A stretch of 39,723 nt of DNA from positions 1-39,723 of IMG/VR virus record IMGVR_UViG_3300031215_000027. One strand, given 5' to 3'. Numbering within the stretch: position 1 is the first letter of the stretch; each line of letters starts with the position of its first letter. The notes under the pieces were generated by a model. It was not told where the DNA came from, ran no database searches, and worked only from the letters and a program-made list of their open reading frames with translations. The stretch comes from a virus. Positions 14,232-22,849 of this stretch are shown here, one piece after another. The position numbers were made by a program, and so were the translations under genes.

Positions 14232-14495
14232 ATGAAAACAATATTAATTTTTAAGGATTCGATAGACATAAATATTGACTCTTGTTTTACATCTTTTAAC
14301 GTATTAAATCCTCTTAATAATACAATCGGATTAATCGATTTCATACTTGTGCCAATCTTTCTTATATGCCTTGCATACACGGCTGTATCTATGTTTAAGC
14401 TTTACTGTTTATTACGTAAATCTCCAAAGAAGCAGAGTAAATGGATTCAAGAGAGATTCCCAGAAGAGGAAAAAGAAAAAAATAATAATCAATAA
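14232..14495 (+). CDS. Small single-pass membrane protein
   Basis: An 87 aa protein with one clear membrane segment around residues 36-58 (LIDFILVPIFLICLAYTAVSMF) and a charged cytoplasmic-type tail (KSPKKQSKWIQERFPEEEKEKNNNQ). It is the first gene of the early operon after the divergent promoter. Early phage membrane proteins of this size sometimes block superinfection or host processes, but nothing here proves that. Confidence 0.65.
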   Translation: MKTILIFKDSIDINIDSCFTSFNVLNPLNNTIGLIDFILVPIFLICLAYTAVSMFKLYCLLRKSPKKQSKWIQERFPEEEKEKNNNQ

Positions 14496-14506
14496 TTAAT
14501 AAACAA

Positions 14507-16528
14507 ATGGGAAACACGCAAATTCAATTACAATCTTTGCATTTAGTCTATTTTAAGGGCTGCAAGGATTTTAAAATCAATTTTTTAAACGATATCACTA
14601 CAGTTCGTGGTGATAATGGAACACGGAAAAGTACAATATTTGATTCCTTCTCATGGTTATTTTTCGGGAAGGACAGTAATGATGCTAGTGATACAAAATT
14701 CAGCATTAAGACGATCAACTTAGAAACAATGGAAATTATCCAAAGAGTTGACCATAGCGTTGAAGGTGTCTTCCTGATGAATGGTGAAAAAACTACAGTT
14801 AAAAGACAATTACAAGAAAAGTGGACCAAGAAAAAAGGGGCTTTAGAGAAGGTCTATACTGGAAATGTGACTAATTACTATTGGAATGAGGTTCCTCTTT
14901 CCCAAAGAGAATACCAGCACAAAATAAGCCAGTTCATAAGTGAGGATGTTTTTAAGCTTATAACCAACCCTTATTCGTTTAACTCACTACACTGGGAGAG
15001 ACAAAGAGAAATACTTACAGAATTAGTTGGTGGTATTTCTGATCAATCTATCGTAAGAGGTAATGTTGATTTTGCGAATCTACTTTCAAAACTAACCAAT
15101 AAGACATTTGACGAGTACAAGAAGCAAATGAAATTCACGCTTAAACGTCTTAAGGCTGATAAGGACGGGATTCCTTCTCGTATTGATGAGCAATTAAGAG
15201 GTAAGCCAGATGCTTTAGATTTTAAATCTATTGAATCTGAAATTGAGAAAAATCAAAAAACTCTTGATACGATTGATGAAAACATTTCTCAAGTCAATAA
15301 ATCTGCTGACGCTTTACACAAAAAGTATGATGGCTTTAGACAAGAAAAGTCTGACCTTAATTTGAAGAACAGCGATATCTTTTTTCAAGTTCAAAAGAAA
15401 GTACAGGATGATTTGTCAAAACAAGTCAATCCTGCTGATGCTACCATTTTAGAAATAGATGACAATAATCTGAATATTCAAAAATTCCAGAGAGTTATTC
15501 TAAAATTGGAAAACCAAATTGAATCAGACAAAGCTTCGATTAAAACAGTCATTGCGAAAAGAAAGCTCAAATCAAATGAATGGGATGAAGAGAACGCTTC
15601 AGAATTAAAGTTTGAAGATGGTGATTTTGCTTGCCCTACCTGTAAAAGACCTTTAGAGGTCGAAGACCAGGAAACCGAGAGAGAGAAAATGCACTTGGAT
15701 TTCATTAAGGACAAGCAGAACGCTATCGCTTCTATCAATAGAGAGGGTTTAGCTCTTAAGAATCAACAGGAAACTCTTCAAATTGACATAGATCAAACTG
15801 AAAAGAGAATTGTAGATGGCAAAAAAGCCTTGAAAAGCCTTAAAAACACTGCAACAAATCTTCAATCTGAATTAGAAAGACTTCAAAGTAACTCAACCCC
15901 TACTCTAAACAAAGACGAAGAAATTAAAAAGATTATTGATGTTCATGCAGAATACAATAAGAATCTAAAACTAATCGCTAAGCTAGATGAGTCACTATCA
16001 AATCAAAAAGGTGTTGACGTCTCTTCTCATAAGGAAACTAGAAATCAAGTATTACAGAGTATTAGCTACCTTAAAACAAGCCTTAGCCAAAGAGCTAAAA
16101 TAGCCGAAATAGATAATCGTGTTTCAGAGCTAGAAAAAGAGGAGAAAGAAAATTCACAGCTCATTGCTGCAGCTGAAAAAGAACTTGACACTATTCAACA
16201 GTTTGAGGTTGCTAAAATGACACTCACCGAAGGTATAATCAACGACAAGTTTGAGAAAGTAAAATTTAAAATGTTCACTGAATTGGTGGATGGAACAAAG
16301 GTCCCTTCTTGCTTATGCTTATTTGGAGGTGTTCCTTTTCATTCAGTAAACTCAGGAGGACAAATTGAAGCTGGCCTTGATATCATAAATACATTATGTG
16401 ATTATTACAATACTCAGTCCGTGATCTTCATTGATGGCGCTGAAAGCATTACAGAAATACCAAGTACAAAAAGTCAACAAATTCGCCTTCTCGTAGAGAA
16501 AGGCACTAAACCCTTAATAGTAGAATAA
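14507..16528 (+). CDS. SbcC/Rad50-like ATPase with altered Walker A
   Basis: The 673 aa protein has the SMC/Rad50 plan: N-terminal P-loop region (1-60), long coiled coils, a zinc-hook CPTC at 376-379, then a C-terminal signature NSGGQIEAGL (615-624) and Walker B SVIFIDGAES (638-647). It should form a dimer that organises DNA ends for a nuclease and phage recombination, near RecT downstream. Unusually, Walker A reads GDNGTRKS at 35-42, with Arg40 where Gly is nearly invariant; the codon CGG is one base from GGG. No SbcD/Mre11-type nuclease is adjacent. Its last base pairs overlap the next gene. Confidence 0.88.
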   Translation: MGNTQIQLQSLHLVYFKGCKDFKINFLNDITTVRGDNGTRKSTIFDSFSWLFFGKDSNDASDTKFSIKTINLETMEIIQRVDHSVEGVFLMNGEKTTVKRQLQEKWTKKKGALEKVYTGNVTNYYWNEVPLSQREYQHKISQFISEDVFKLITNPYSFNSLHWERQREILTELVGGISDQSIVRGNVDFANLLSKLTNKTFDEYKKQMKFTLKRLKADKDGIPSRIDEQLRGKPDALDFKSIESEIEKNQKTLDTIDENISQVNKSADALHKKYDGFRQEKSDLNLKNSDIFFQVQKKVQDDLSKQVNPADATILEIDDNNLNIQKFQRVILKLENQIESDKASIKTVIAKRKLKSNEWDEENASELKFEDGDFACPTCKRPLEVEDQETEREKMHLDFIKDKQNAIASINREGLALKNQQETLQIDIDQTEKRIVDGKKALKSLKNTATNLQSELERLQSNSTPTLNKDEEIKKIIDVHAEYNKNLKLIAKLDESLSNQKGVDVSSHKETRNQVLQSISYLKTSLSQRAKIAEIDNRVSELEKEEKENSQLIAAAEKELDTIQQFEVAKMTLTEGIINDKFEKVKFKMFTELVDGTKVPSCLCLFGGVPFHSVNSGGQIEAGLDIINTLCDYYNTQSVIFIDGAESITEIPSTKSQQIRLLVEKGTKPLIVE

Positions 16529-16893
16529 TGATGAACGAAATAATTAATGAATTGAGAGATTTCTGTTTTAATGAGTCAAAAAAAGCTGGATGGCACACCA
16601 ATTTGGAAACAGGAGAACTGTTAGACAGGAATAAAGGAGAAATGCTTTGCTTGATTCACAGTGAAATTTCAGAAGCAATGGAAGGTGAACGTAAAAACCT
16701 AATGGACGATCATTTGCCATATAGACCAATGGCAGAAGTGGAGCTTGCTGATGCAGTAATTCGCATCATGGATTATGCAGGTCGATTTAATTATGACATA
16801 GGAGGAGCCGTAATTGATAAGATTGCTTATAACAGATTAAGACCTGATCACAAAATGGAAAATCGATTAAAAGAAACTGGTAAGAAATTTTAA
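16528..16893 (+). CDS. MazG-like NTP pyrophosphohydrolase
   Basis: The 121 aa protein shows an all-alpha NTP-PPase pattern: LIHSEISEAMEGERKN, then MAEVELADAVIRIMDYAGRF, giving the ExxE...ExxD metal ligands. Such enzymes hydrolyse NTPs or dNTPs to NMPs and PPi; in phages they may clean the nucleotide pool or lower (p)ppGpp. It starts on the last base of the SbcC-like gene, so it is coupled in the early operon. Length and motifs are complete. Confidence 0.82.
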   Translation: MMNEIINELRDFCFNESKKAGWHTNLETGELLDRNKGEMLCLIHSEISEAMEGERKNLMDDHLPYRPMAEVELADAVIRIMDYAGRFNYDIGGAVIDKIAYNRLRPDHKMENRLKETGKKF

Positions 16894-16902
16894 TAAGAGA
16901 AT

Positions 16903-17088
16903 ATGACTTACGAAGATTTAATTACAGTAGAAGAAGAAACTAAAAGGTTTCTCAAAAAACTAGATGCAGCGAAAACTCGTATAAAGGATGATAGCTACGC
17001 ATTACTATCAGGAAGCAAAGAAACTGGAGCAGTCAAAAGAGCTGCACTAGACTTAAAAATGGAATTAACAAAAATCACTCAATACTAA
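16903..17088 (+). CDS. Small hypothetical protein
   Basis: A 61 aa helical, charged protein (YEDLITVEEETKRFLKKLDAAKTRIKDD...). It looks like a coiled-coil hairpin with no domain signature. It lies between the MazG-like gene and recT with gaps of under 10 bp, so it belongs to the recombination operon. It could be a partner of one of these proteins. Confidence 0.6.
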   Translation: MTYEDLITVEEETKRFLKKLDAAKTRIKDDSYALLSGSKETGAVKRAALDLKMELTKITQY

Positions 17089-17094
17089 ATAACT

Positions 17095-18042
17095 ATGAAC
17101 ACAGAAACAAAAAAAACAAGTACAGAAATTGTAAAGGCTTCGAAAAAACAGTCTGAAATTACAAATATTGTGCTTAAGAGGGTTGAAGCTTTTCAAAGAT
17201 CTGGAGAGTTAAGACTTCCTAAGAATTACAGCCCTGAAAATGCTTTAAAAGCTGCTCAGCTATTATTGGCGGAACAAAAGGATAGAAATGGTAAATCTGT
17301 TTTAGAGGCTTGTACTCGAACGAGTATTGCAAGTGCTTTGTTAAAAACGGTAGTATGGGGGTTGGCTCCACACAAAGGGCAAGTTTACTACATTCCATAC
17401 GGACCAAAACTAGAATGTAGTATCTCATATACTGGAAATATTGCGATTGCTAAGCGTTATGGTAATTTAAAGAGCATAAAGGCAAATTGCATTATGGAAG
17501 GTGACGACTTCGAATTTGAAATTGATAGCAAAACAGGTTTAAGAAAAATAATTAAGCACTCGCAAACTTTGGAAAGTGTTGGATCTGGGTCTATAAAAGG
17601 AGCTTATGCAATTATTGAATTGAACGACGGAACTTTTGATGTTGAGATTATGAGTTTTTCACAGATAGAAAAGTCTTGGCAACAAGGAGCCACAAAGGGA
17701 GATAGCCCAGCTCATAGAAAGTTTCCTGATCAAATGTCAATAAAAACAGTTTTGAATAGGGCTTGTAAACTTCTCATAAGAACAAGTGATGATCAAGTTT
17801 TATACGAGGATGATGATAATAAAGACTTAGACCGAACCAAAGAGGACGTGAATCAAGAAATTAATGACAATGCCAATCAAAATATTATTGACGTTGATTT
17901 TGAAGAAGAGGAAGAGATAGAATCCACACCTGATCCTACTCAAACAAAAACTCCTCCTAAGACTTCTAAAAAACCAGAACCTAAAGAAGAACCGCAGCCT
18001 AAAGAATCTCCAAAAGCAGGAACTCAAGAAAAAGCATTTTAA
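17095..18042 (+). CDS. recT: RecT-family single-strand annealing protein
   Basis: The 315 aa protein has the RecT core: ENALKAAQLLLAEQ, CTRTSIASALLKTVVWGLAPHKGQVYYIPYG, LECSISYTGNIAIAKRYG and GAYAIIELNDGTFDVEIMSFSQIEKSW. Its C-terminal ~80 residues are acidic, then proline/lysine-rich and probably disordered. RecT anneals complementary strands and drives phage recombination and replication restart. A normal RecE-type exonuclease is missing beside it; instead an MBL-fold enzyme follows 3 bp later. Confidence 0.92.
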   Translation: MNTETKKTSTEIVKASKKQSEITNIVLKRVEAFQRSGELRLPKNYSPENALKAAQLLLAEQKDRNGKSVLEACTRTSIASALLKTVVWGLAPHKGQVYYIPYGPKLECSISYTGNIAIAKRYGNLKSIKANCIMEGDDFEFEIDSKTGLRKIIKHSQTLESVGSGSIKGAYAIIELNDGTFDVEIMSFSQIEKSWQQGATKGDSPAHRKFPDQMSIKTVLNRACKLLIRTSDDQVLYEDDDNKDLDRTKEDVNQEINDNANQNIIDVDFEEEEEIESTPDPTQTKTPPKTSKKPEPKEEPQPKESPKAGTQEKAF

Positions 18043-18045
18043 TCT

Positions 18046-18780
18046 ATGGAACTAAAAGTTATCGGCTCTGGAAGTCAAGGCAATTCCTACATCTTAACTA
18101 ATGATACAAATGTATTGTTAATCGAACTTGGAGTGAATTTCAAACGCATCAAAAAAGCATTAGATTTTAATATATCGAATGTAGAAGGGGCTTTAGTGTC
18201 TCATATACATTCTGATCATGCAAAATCTATCAAAGATGCGGTTGAATGTGGAATTGACGTGTATTCTGGAGCTGAAACTATTGAAGCAACAGGCTTAAAA
18301 AATCATAGGCTAAAACCCATGAAGGCAAAAAAAGCATACATGATTGGATCTTTTAAAGTCATGCCATTTGAATTGCGTCATGATGTTCCCTGCCTTGGAT
18401 TTATAATTAAGCATGAGGACTGCGGTAACGTCGTTTTTATTACAGATACTTATTATTCCCCATTTAGGTTTAAAGACGTAAACCAATGGATTATTGAGGC
18501 TAATTACAGTCAAAGCATACTAGATGGAAAAGATGGCTATGGTAATCAAAATGATTTTCTAAGAAATCGAGTAATGAGCAGCCATTTATCCATTGAAAAT
18601 TGCTCAAGCTTATTAGCTGCAAACGATTTGAGCACTACAAACAATATCGTGCTTACTCACTTATCTGATAGAAATAGTAATGCAGTTGAATTTAAAAAAT
18701 TAATAGAAAATCAAACCGGTAAGACTGTAAATATTGCAGAAACCGGACTAACAATAAATTTTAAAAAACGCCCTTTTTAA
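18046..18780 (+). CDS. MBL-fold metallohydrolase (YycJ/RecT-linked type)
   Basis: The 244 aa protein is a metallo-beta-lactamase fold hydrolase: GSGSQGNSYIL N-terminus, HIHSDH (His53, His55, Asp57, His58), His112 (LRHDVP), Asp134 (FITDTYY) and His205 (LTHLSDRN) complete a two-metal site. Phages often place such a gene beside recT, where it may act as the exonuclease partner producing single strands; that role is inferred. The spacing of 3 bp to recT and the immediate start of the next gene show one operon. Confidence 0.85.
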   Translation: MELKVIGSGSQGNSYILTNDTNVLLIELGVNFKRIKKALDFNISNVEGALVSHIHSDHAKSIKDAVECGIDVYSGAETIEATGLKNHRLKPMKAKKAYMIGSFKVMPFELRHDVPCLGFIIKHEDCGNVVFITDTYYSPFRFKDVNQWIIEANYSQSILDGKDGYGNQNDFLRNRVMSSHLSIENCSSLLAANDLSTTNNIVLTHLSDRNSNAVEFKKLIENQTGKTVNIAETGLTINFKKRPF

Positions 18781-19098
18781 ATGTTACAAATAAAAGCCAG
18801 CGATTTAGTCGAAATCGATGAAGAGTTTATAAATCGAGTTTCCAACCGACTTAAAGAAATTCAAGATAAAAAAGAGATAGAGAATCCTTACTACTCAACA
18901 AATGAAGTAGCCGAGCTTCTAAAAATCACAAGGCTCACAGTAGTTAGATACATAAATTCTTATTTATACCCTAACAAATACCCACTTACACAAAGATTAA
19001 AGGCTGTAAAAGCTGGAAAGTCCTGGTTAATTAGAAAATCAGACTTAGAAATCTACCTTAAAAACCCTAAAAACCCGAGTTATGATGAACAAAAATAG
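18781..19098 (+). CDS. Helix-turn-helix (excisionase/MerR-like) protein
   Basis: The 105 aa protein has a HTH_17-type domain in residues ~38-100: YYSTNEVAELLKITRLTVVRYINSYLYPNKYPLTQRLKAVKAGKSWLIRKSDLEIYL. This class includes excisionases and DNA-binding adaptors. It starts immediately after the MBL stop and overlaps the next gene by 17 bp. It may be the phage excisionase or a replication accessory; context does not decide. Confidence 0.78.
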   Translation: MLQIKASDLVEIDEEFINRVSNRLKEIQDKKEIENPYYSTNEVAELLKITRLTVVRYINSYLYPNKYPLTQRLKAVKAGKSWLIRKSDLEIYLKNPKNPSYDEQK

Positions 19099-19573
19099 AT
19101 TTCACACAACTGGTGAACTGAGTACTGAAATAATTGATAAGCTAGAATTATTAGGATTTAGTAAACTTCCAAATTGCATGAGCAAACCTTACGCACATCT
19201 GAAAAAAACTATAATTGACACAAAGACTAAAACGTTTTGGTGCCTTGACCAAGTTTGTTTTGAAAACTCGGTAGTTACTATAAGTAATCAATTTCAAGAA
19301 ATTATATTAGAATTTAATATTGATGATTTGGTCTTTAATGAAGCAAAAGAGCTGGATTTGTCGAATGAAACTTCATTCAAAAAACCTCATAAAGCTACAG
19401 AAACTCAAGAAATCACTTTACTGGATTACTTTGCGGCTAAAGCCATGCAAGGGGAGCTATCTAATCAAGATGAAAACACTTCGTTTAGAACTTCAGGTGT
19501 ATCTCAAAGAGCTTATCAGATAGCTCGTGAAATGATGGAAATTAGGGGGTTTGGTAAGTATAATGTTAAATAA
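19082..19573 (+). CDS. Phage hypothetical protein
   Basis: The 163 aa protein ends in a phrase frequent in phage proteins, ITLLDYFAAKAMQGELSNQ...AYQIAREMMEIR, whose function is unknown. The N-terminal ~90 residues look like a separate alpha/beta unit (SKPYAHLKKTIIDTKTKTFWCLDQ). It overlaps the preceding HTH gene by 17 bp, so it is translationally coupled. Confidence 0.65.
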   Translation: MMNKNRFHTTGELSTEIIDKLELLGFSKLPNCMSKPYAHLKKTIIDTKTKTFWCLDQVCFENSVVTISNQFQEIILEFNIDDLVFNEAKELDLSNETSFKKPHKATETQEITLLDYFAAKAMQGELSNQDENTSFRTSGVSQRAYQIAREMMEIRGFGKYNVK

Positions 19574-19599
19574 AAAACCATTTTAATTGGACAGCTAGA

Positions 19600-19659
19600 A
19601 TGATAAAACGAGGTAGATGGAAAAAACCATTTAAAGATGCTGGATATAAAATTATTTAA
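19600..19659 (+). CDS. Possible 19-residue peptide
   Basis: A short frame, MIKRGRWKKPFKDAGYKII, lies in the 103 bp gap between two genes and is strongly basic. It may be a micro-ORF; at this length chance is a real alternative. Confidence 0.2.
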   Translation: MIKRGRWKKPFKDAGYKII

Positions 19660-19676
19660 TCGTTAAAAACAAAATT

Positions 19677-19988
19677 ATGAATAAGCAAAAAGTAATTAAA
19701 GAAACGGAAACTAAGCCTGAATTACATGCGGTATTATTTGACGTTATTTTACAAGTTCTCAAAACTTGGGAAAATGAAAAAAGTGGGGACTTTGATGCCA
19801 TGTGGTATTGTTATGAAACTTTGTTAGATGAAATAAGAGAAAAAGGAATTAAAACTACTATTAAAGAATTAAAAAAAGCAATGAAAAAATTAAGAAATCA
19901 GGGAGTTGTAGAATTAAAACCGATTTACGACGATGAATGGAAAATTTGCGGAAGCGGATATTTTCTTTGTCAAAATACAAAAAACTAA
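19677..19988 (+). CDS. Small phage protein, winged-helix-like
   Basis: The 103 aa protein has an N-terminal helix (ELHAVLFDVILQVLKTWENE) and a C-terminal TIKELKKAMKKLRNQGVVELKPIYDDEWKICGSGYFL that looks like a helix-turn-helix with a beta wing. It could bind DNA. No family name is secure. It is part of the early operon. Confidence 0.55.
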   Translation: MNKQKVIKETETKPELHAVLFDVILQVLKTWENEKSGDFDAMWYCYETLLDEIREKGIKTTIKELKKAMKKLRNQGVVELKPIYDDEWKICGSGYFLCQNTKN

Positions 19989-20000
19989 ACCCATGAACCA

Positions 20001-20282
20001 ATGCAATTAACAGGGAAGTGCAAAGAAGATTTTAAGAAATGGTACACAAACTGGATGTTATTATTCCTTAGAAAAAGAGAAATAAAAACTTTTTATCAGC
20101 AATCTATTTTAATGCAATACGGAGAGTATATAGATTTCTTTAATACTTCACAATACGAGGGGAAACCTTTATTTGATTACGTATTTAATATTAGGTATGA
20201 CCTAAAAATAGAATCTCAAACTCATAATGACTTAGTGAGAATAAGTATACAAAAAGCAAATGAACTTTATAATCTAAAATAA
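20001..20282 (+). CDS. Small hypothetical protein
   Basis: A 93 aa protein (CKEDFKKWYTNWMLLFLRKREIKTFYQQ...) with aromatic and basic helices; no family is recognised. It lies 2 bp before the SSB-like gene, so the two are coupled in the early operon. Confidence 0.6.
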   Translation: MQLTGKCKEDFKKWYTNWMLLFLRKREIKTFYQQSILMQYGEYIDFFNTSQYEGKPLFDYVFNIRYDLKIESQTHNDLVRISIQKANELYNLK

Positions 20283-20284
20283 CT

Positions 20285-20662
20285 ATGGAAATAAAAGGAA
20301 CATTAAAAGTAGTAGGCGAGACGAAATCGTATGGCAGAAATGATTTTCAGAAACGTGAAATCGTAGTTACTACCGATGAAAAATTTCCCCAAGACATTTT
20401 GGTAGAATTCGTTAAGGATAAATGCCAAATCTTAGACAATTATGCTGAAGGTCAAGAAGTTCTTGTTGGCATTAATTTACGTGGGAGAGAGTGGGAAAGT
20501 CCTCAGGGAGAGGTTAAGTATTTCAACAGCATTGTTGGCTGGAGGATAGGATTACAGGAAGGCGAACAAAAACCTACGCCACAGCCCTATAAAGAGCCAG
20601 AGTACCCTAACGAACCTGATTTACCAATAGATGATGAAGAGGAAGATGAAATTCCCTTTTAA
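20285..20662 (+). CDS. DUF3127 OB-fold, SSB-like protein
   Basis: The 125 aa protein matches DUF3127: EIKGTLKVVGETKSYGRNDFQKREIVVTTDEKFPQDILVEFVKDKCQILDNY and GRNWESP-like strands (GREWESPQGEVKYFNSIVGWRI). Its C-terminus, DDEEEDEIPF, copies the acidic tip of bacterial SSB, which recruits repair proteins. In Bacteroidota phages this family probably serves as the single-strand binding protein; it sits in the RecT operon, in line with that role. Confidence 0.85.
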   Translation: MEIKGTLKVVGETKSYGRNDFQKREIVVTTDEKFPQDILVEFVKDKCQILDNYAEGQEVLVGINLRGREWESPQGEVKYFNSIVGWRIGLQEGEQKPTPQPYKEPEYPNEPDLPIDDEEEDEIPF

Positions 20663-20692
20663 AATGGTGTAACAATAGTATAATTAAACTAA

Positions 20693-20700
20693 TAATTTTG
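20693..20700 (+). promoter_or_regulatory. -7 box TAATTTTG
   Basis: TAATTTTG fits TAnnTTTG and lies 13 bp before the ATG at 20714. It may give an extra transcript for the small gene and the structured region behind it. Confidence 0.35.
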
Positions 20701-20713
20701 AAAAGGCAATGAG

Positions 20714-20911
20714 ATGGATTATAAATGGAAAGAAGACCCTTTTTTTATGATAGTACCACATCTTTCGATTCCTAATGTGCATTTTGTGTTTAGGAAGCTA
20801 AGCCCTACGGCATATTTAGAGATAGAATTTGAAATTAAAAATCGATTGATATACCCTGATAGCAGGTTAACGGATTCTGAAAATGAATTTATTTCAAAAA
20901 ATTTGATTTAA
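20714..20911 (+). CDS. Small hypothetical protein
   Basis: A 65 aa protein (MDYKWKEDPFFMIVPHLSIPNVHFVFRKLSPTAYLEIEFEIKNRL) of unknown function. It is the last gene before a 377 bp gene-free stretch with a terminator. Confidence 0.5.
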   Translation: MDYKWKEDPFFMIVPHLSIPNVHFVFRKLSPTAYLEIEFEIKNRLIYPDSRLTDSENEFISKNLI

Positions 20912-21288
20912 TTATTATACTAAAGTTATACTATATTATATTTTATTTATATATTTGACACGGGAAGAAATTAACATAAAATATTTATCAGGGATAAAAC
21001 CCGAATAATTGCCCGTACTCTCCTCTTGATTTCTTCCCAGATTCAAAAAAAGTACGGGCTTTTTTGATTTTGAATATTAACGGAACCTCGCAATACTAGG
21101 TTTATTATTCCTAGTAAAATAACATAGGTTTTAAAAAATATAGCATGAAAATTAAAGTAGTAATGAAGAGGGAAAAGTAGAACCAAGTTTTCTTGTTTCT
21201 ACAACTAAGGCTACATAAAGACCTTTAATCAACTCCAAGAACAACTTAGAGTTTTATACAGAAATAAGTATAATAAAATATCAGCATA
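20912..21288 (+). promoter_or_regulatory. Structured intergenic leader before replication initiator
   Basis: No solid gene is present here. GGGAAGAAAT (20962-20971) is complementary to ATTTCTTCCC (21029-21038), which lies in the loop of the terminator below, so the pairings interleave or compete. A hairpin ACTAGG/CCTAGT follows at 21095-21115. A minimal frame at 21145-21180 (MKIKVVMKREK) could be a leader peptide. It resembles an attenuation region for the downstream gene. Confidence 0.35.
21011..21065 (+). terminator. Intrinsic terminator
   Basis: GCCCGTACT (21011-21019) pairs with AGTACGGGC (21051-21059), followed by six T. The loop is long (31 nt). It would end or attenuate the early operon before the replication genes. 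Confidence 0.7.
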
Positions 21289-22149
21289 ATGAGCAAAGGA
21301 TGGATAAAGCTTCACAGAAACCTAATTGATTGGGAATGGTATGATGATATAAATGCTAGAGTATTATTAATACATCTTCTCCTTTCAGTCAATTACGAGG
21401 ATAAAAAATGGAAGGGAAATTTAGTCGAAAAAGGAACAATGGTTCTTAGCTGGAGCACACTTTCTTCAGGTTGTGGCCTTTCAGTTAAGAAATGTAGGAC
21501 TGCTATGAGTAAACTAGAAGATACCGGTGAAGTGACAAGGTTAGCGACAAGCAAATTTCAGGTGGTAAGGCTAGTAAAATGGGATAAACTACAACAAATA
21601 GATGAGGCAGAGGGCAAGCCAGTAGACAAGCAAACGGACAAGCTGAGGGCAGACAAAGGGCAGGCTGAGGGCAGACAAAGGGCAACAACTAAAGAAACTA
21701 ATAAACTAAAGAATATAAGAAGTAAAGAAACTAAGAATATTCTTTTATCCGAAGTAAAAACTTCGGACTTAGTGGATTTAGAGATTACATATTTTGAAAT
21801 AGCAAAAGCGTTTAAAGAATTATTTATTAAAAATATTTCAGAAAACGGAGGTTCAAATCAAAACCAAAAAAATGCTAAGTACAAAAATTACACAGACCCA
21901 ATCCGATTGATGATGGAGAAGGATGGAGTGACCAGAGATCAAATAATAAAAGTTTGGAAATTCTTAGGCAGCCAAGAAGGAGATTTTTGGAAATCTAATA
22001 TTCTATCAACCCAAAAATTAAGAGAAAAATTTTCACAATTAATAATAAAAGCGAATCAAAATGAAAACAGGGATAACAGCAAAAAGTTCGGAAATCAATC
22101 AAGTGTCAAAGGAACGTTCAGCATTATTGATTCGCTCGTTAGCGACTAA
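21289..22149 (+). CDS. DnaD-like phage replication initiator
   Basis: The 286 aa protein begins with a winged-helix replisome-organiser domain: GWIKLHRNLIDWEWYDDINARVLLIHLLLSVNYEDKKWKG, LSSGCGLSVKKCRTAMSKLEDTGEVTR. A lysine/glutamine-rich linker follows, then a helical C-terminal part (DPIRLMMEKDGVTRDQIIKVWKFLGSQEGDFWKSNILS) like the DnaD-type tail. Such proteins bind the phage origin and recruit a helicase loader. It follows the structured leader and overlaps the probable loader gene. Confidence 0.78.
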   Translation: MSKGWIKLHRNLIDWEWYDDINARVLLIHLLLSVNYEDKKWKGNLVEKGTMVLSWSTLSSGCGLSVKKCRTAMSKLEDTGEVTRLATSKFQVVRLVKWDKLQQIDEAEGKPVDKQTDKLRADKGQAEGRQRATTKETNKLKNIRSKETKNILLSEVKTSDLVDLEITYFEIAKAFKELFIKNISENGGSNQNQKNAKYKNYTDPIRLMMEKDGVTRDQIIKVWKFLGSQEGDFWKSNILSTQKLREKFSQLIIKANQNENRDNSKKFGNQSSVKGTFSIIDSLVSD

Positions 22150-22849
22150 TGATTTTGATTGTTTTTTAGAAATGGAAAGAAGCACTACAGTTGCAGAAGC
22201 TATTTCAGGAAGTTCTTTAAAAAGCCTTACCAAATCAATTAGCAGAAGAGATGTTATTAAATCAATTTCATTTCTTATAAATCGCTTTAATGAAAACTTC
22301 AATGCTAGTGGAAAGTTTACTGATATGCAAATCGCAACAGTATCAATGGATTTATTCGACATATTCCAATTTGAATCTCTTGAAGACGTGATGTTGATGT
22401 TCAAATACGCTAGACAAGGAAAAATTGGAGACGGAAAGGATTTTAAGCTTGATAGCCAGACGATATTTCATAAATGGGTGCCAGAATACCTTGAGCTTAA
22501 AGCAAACGAAAGAGAGCTATCCCACAATAAGAAAAAAGGGGAATTGTCGGGAATGGCAAACTTCAATTGGGATAAAGAAAACCTAGACAAGTTTGAAGTT
22601 TCTGAAAAAAAACAGTTGGCTGGGAAAAACTTTGGAAGCCGGGTGAAAGAAATATTCACTACTGAACACCTCGACAAACCAAAACTAGATCAAGTTCTTA
22701 AGCCTGATTTTTACGAAAGAGCCAAAGCTGATGTTGTAAATCACAGTACTGAAAACTTACAAGTTTATCTAAATGCTGAAAAGAAATCGATTGTACCAAA
22801 TAAATCGATGATTAAAATTGTTGAAACAGAATTGAAGTCGAGGGTATGA
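22061..22849 (+). CDS. Putative helicase-loader-like replication protein
   Basis: The 262 aa protein from the first ATG overlaps the initiator by 89 bp; Met38 (start 22172) would avoid this. The middle region (SISFLINRFNENFNASGKFTDMQIATVSMDLFDIFQFESLEDVMLMFKYARQGKIGDGKDFKLDSQTIF split here by helices) is all-alpha and resembles a phage protein that typically follows DnaD-like initiators; I think of it as loader-like, without a firm family. No ATPase motif is present, so it is not a DnaC-type loader. Confidence 0.55.
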   Translation: MKTGITAKSSEINQVSKERSALLIRSLATNDFDCFLEMERSTTVAEAISGSSLKSLTKSISRRDVIKSISFLINRFNENFNASGKFTDMQIATVSMDLFDIFQFESLEDVMLMFKYARQGKIGDGKDFKLDSQTIFHKWVPEYLELKANERELSHNKKKGELSGMANFNWDKENLDKFEVSEKKQLAGKNFGSRVKEIFTTEHLDKPKLDQVLKPDFYERAKADVVNHSTENLQVYLNAEKKSIVPNKSMIKIVETELKSRV

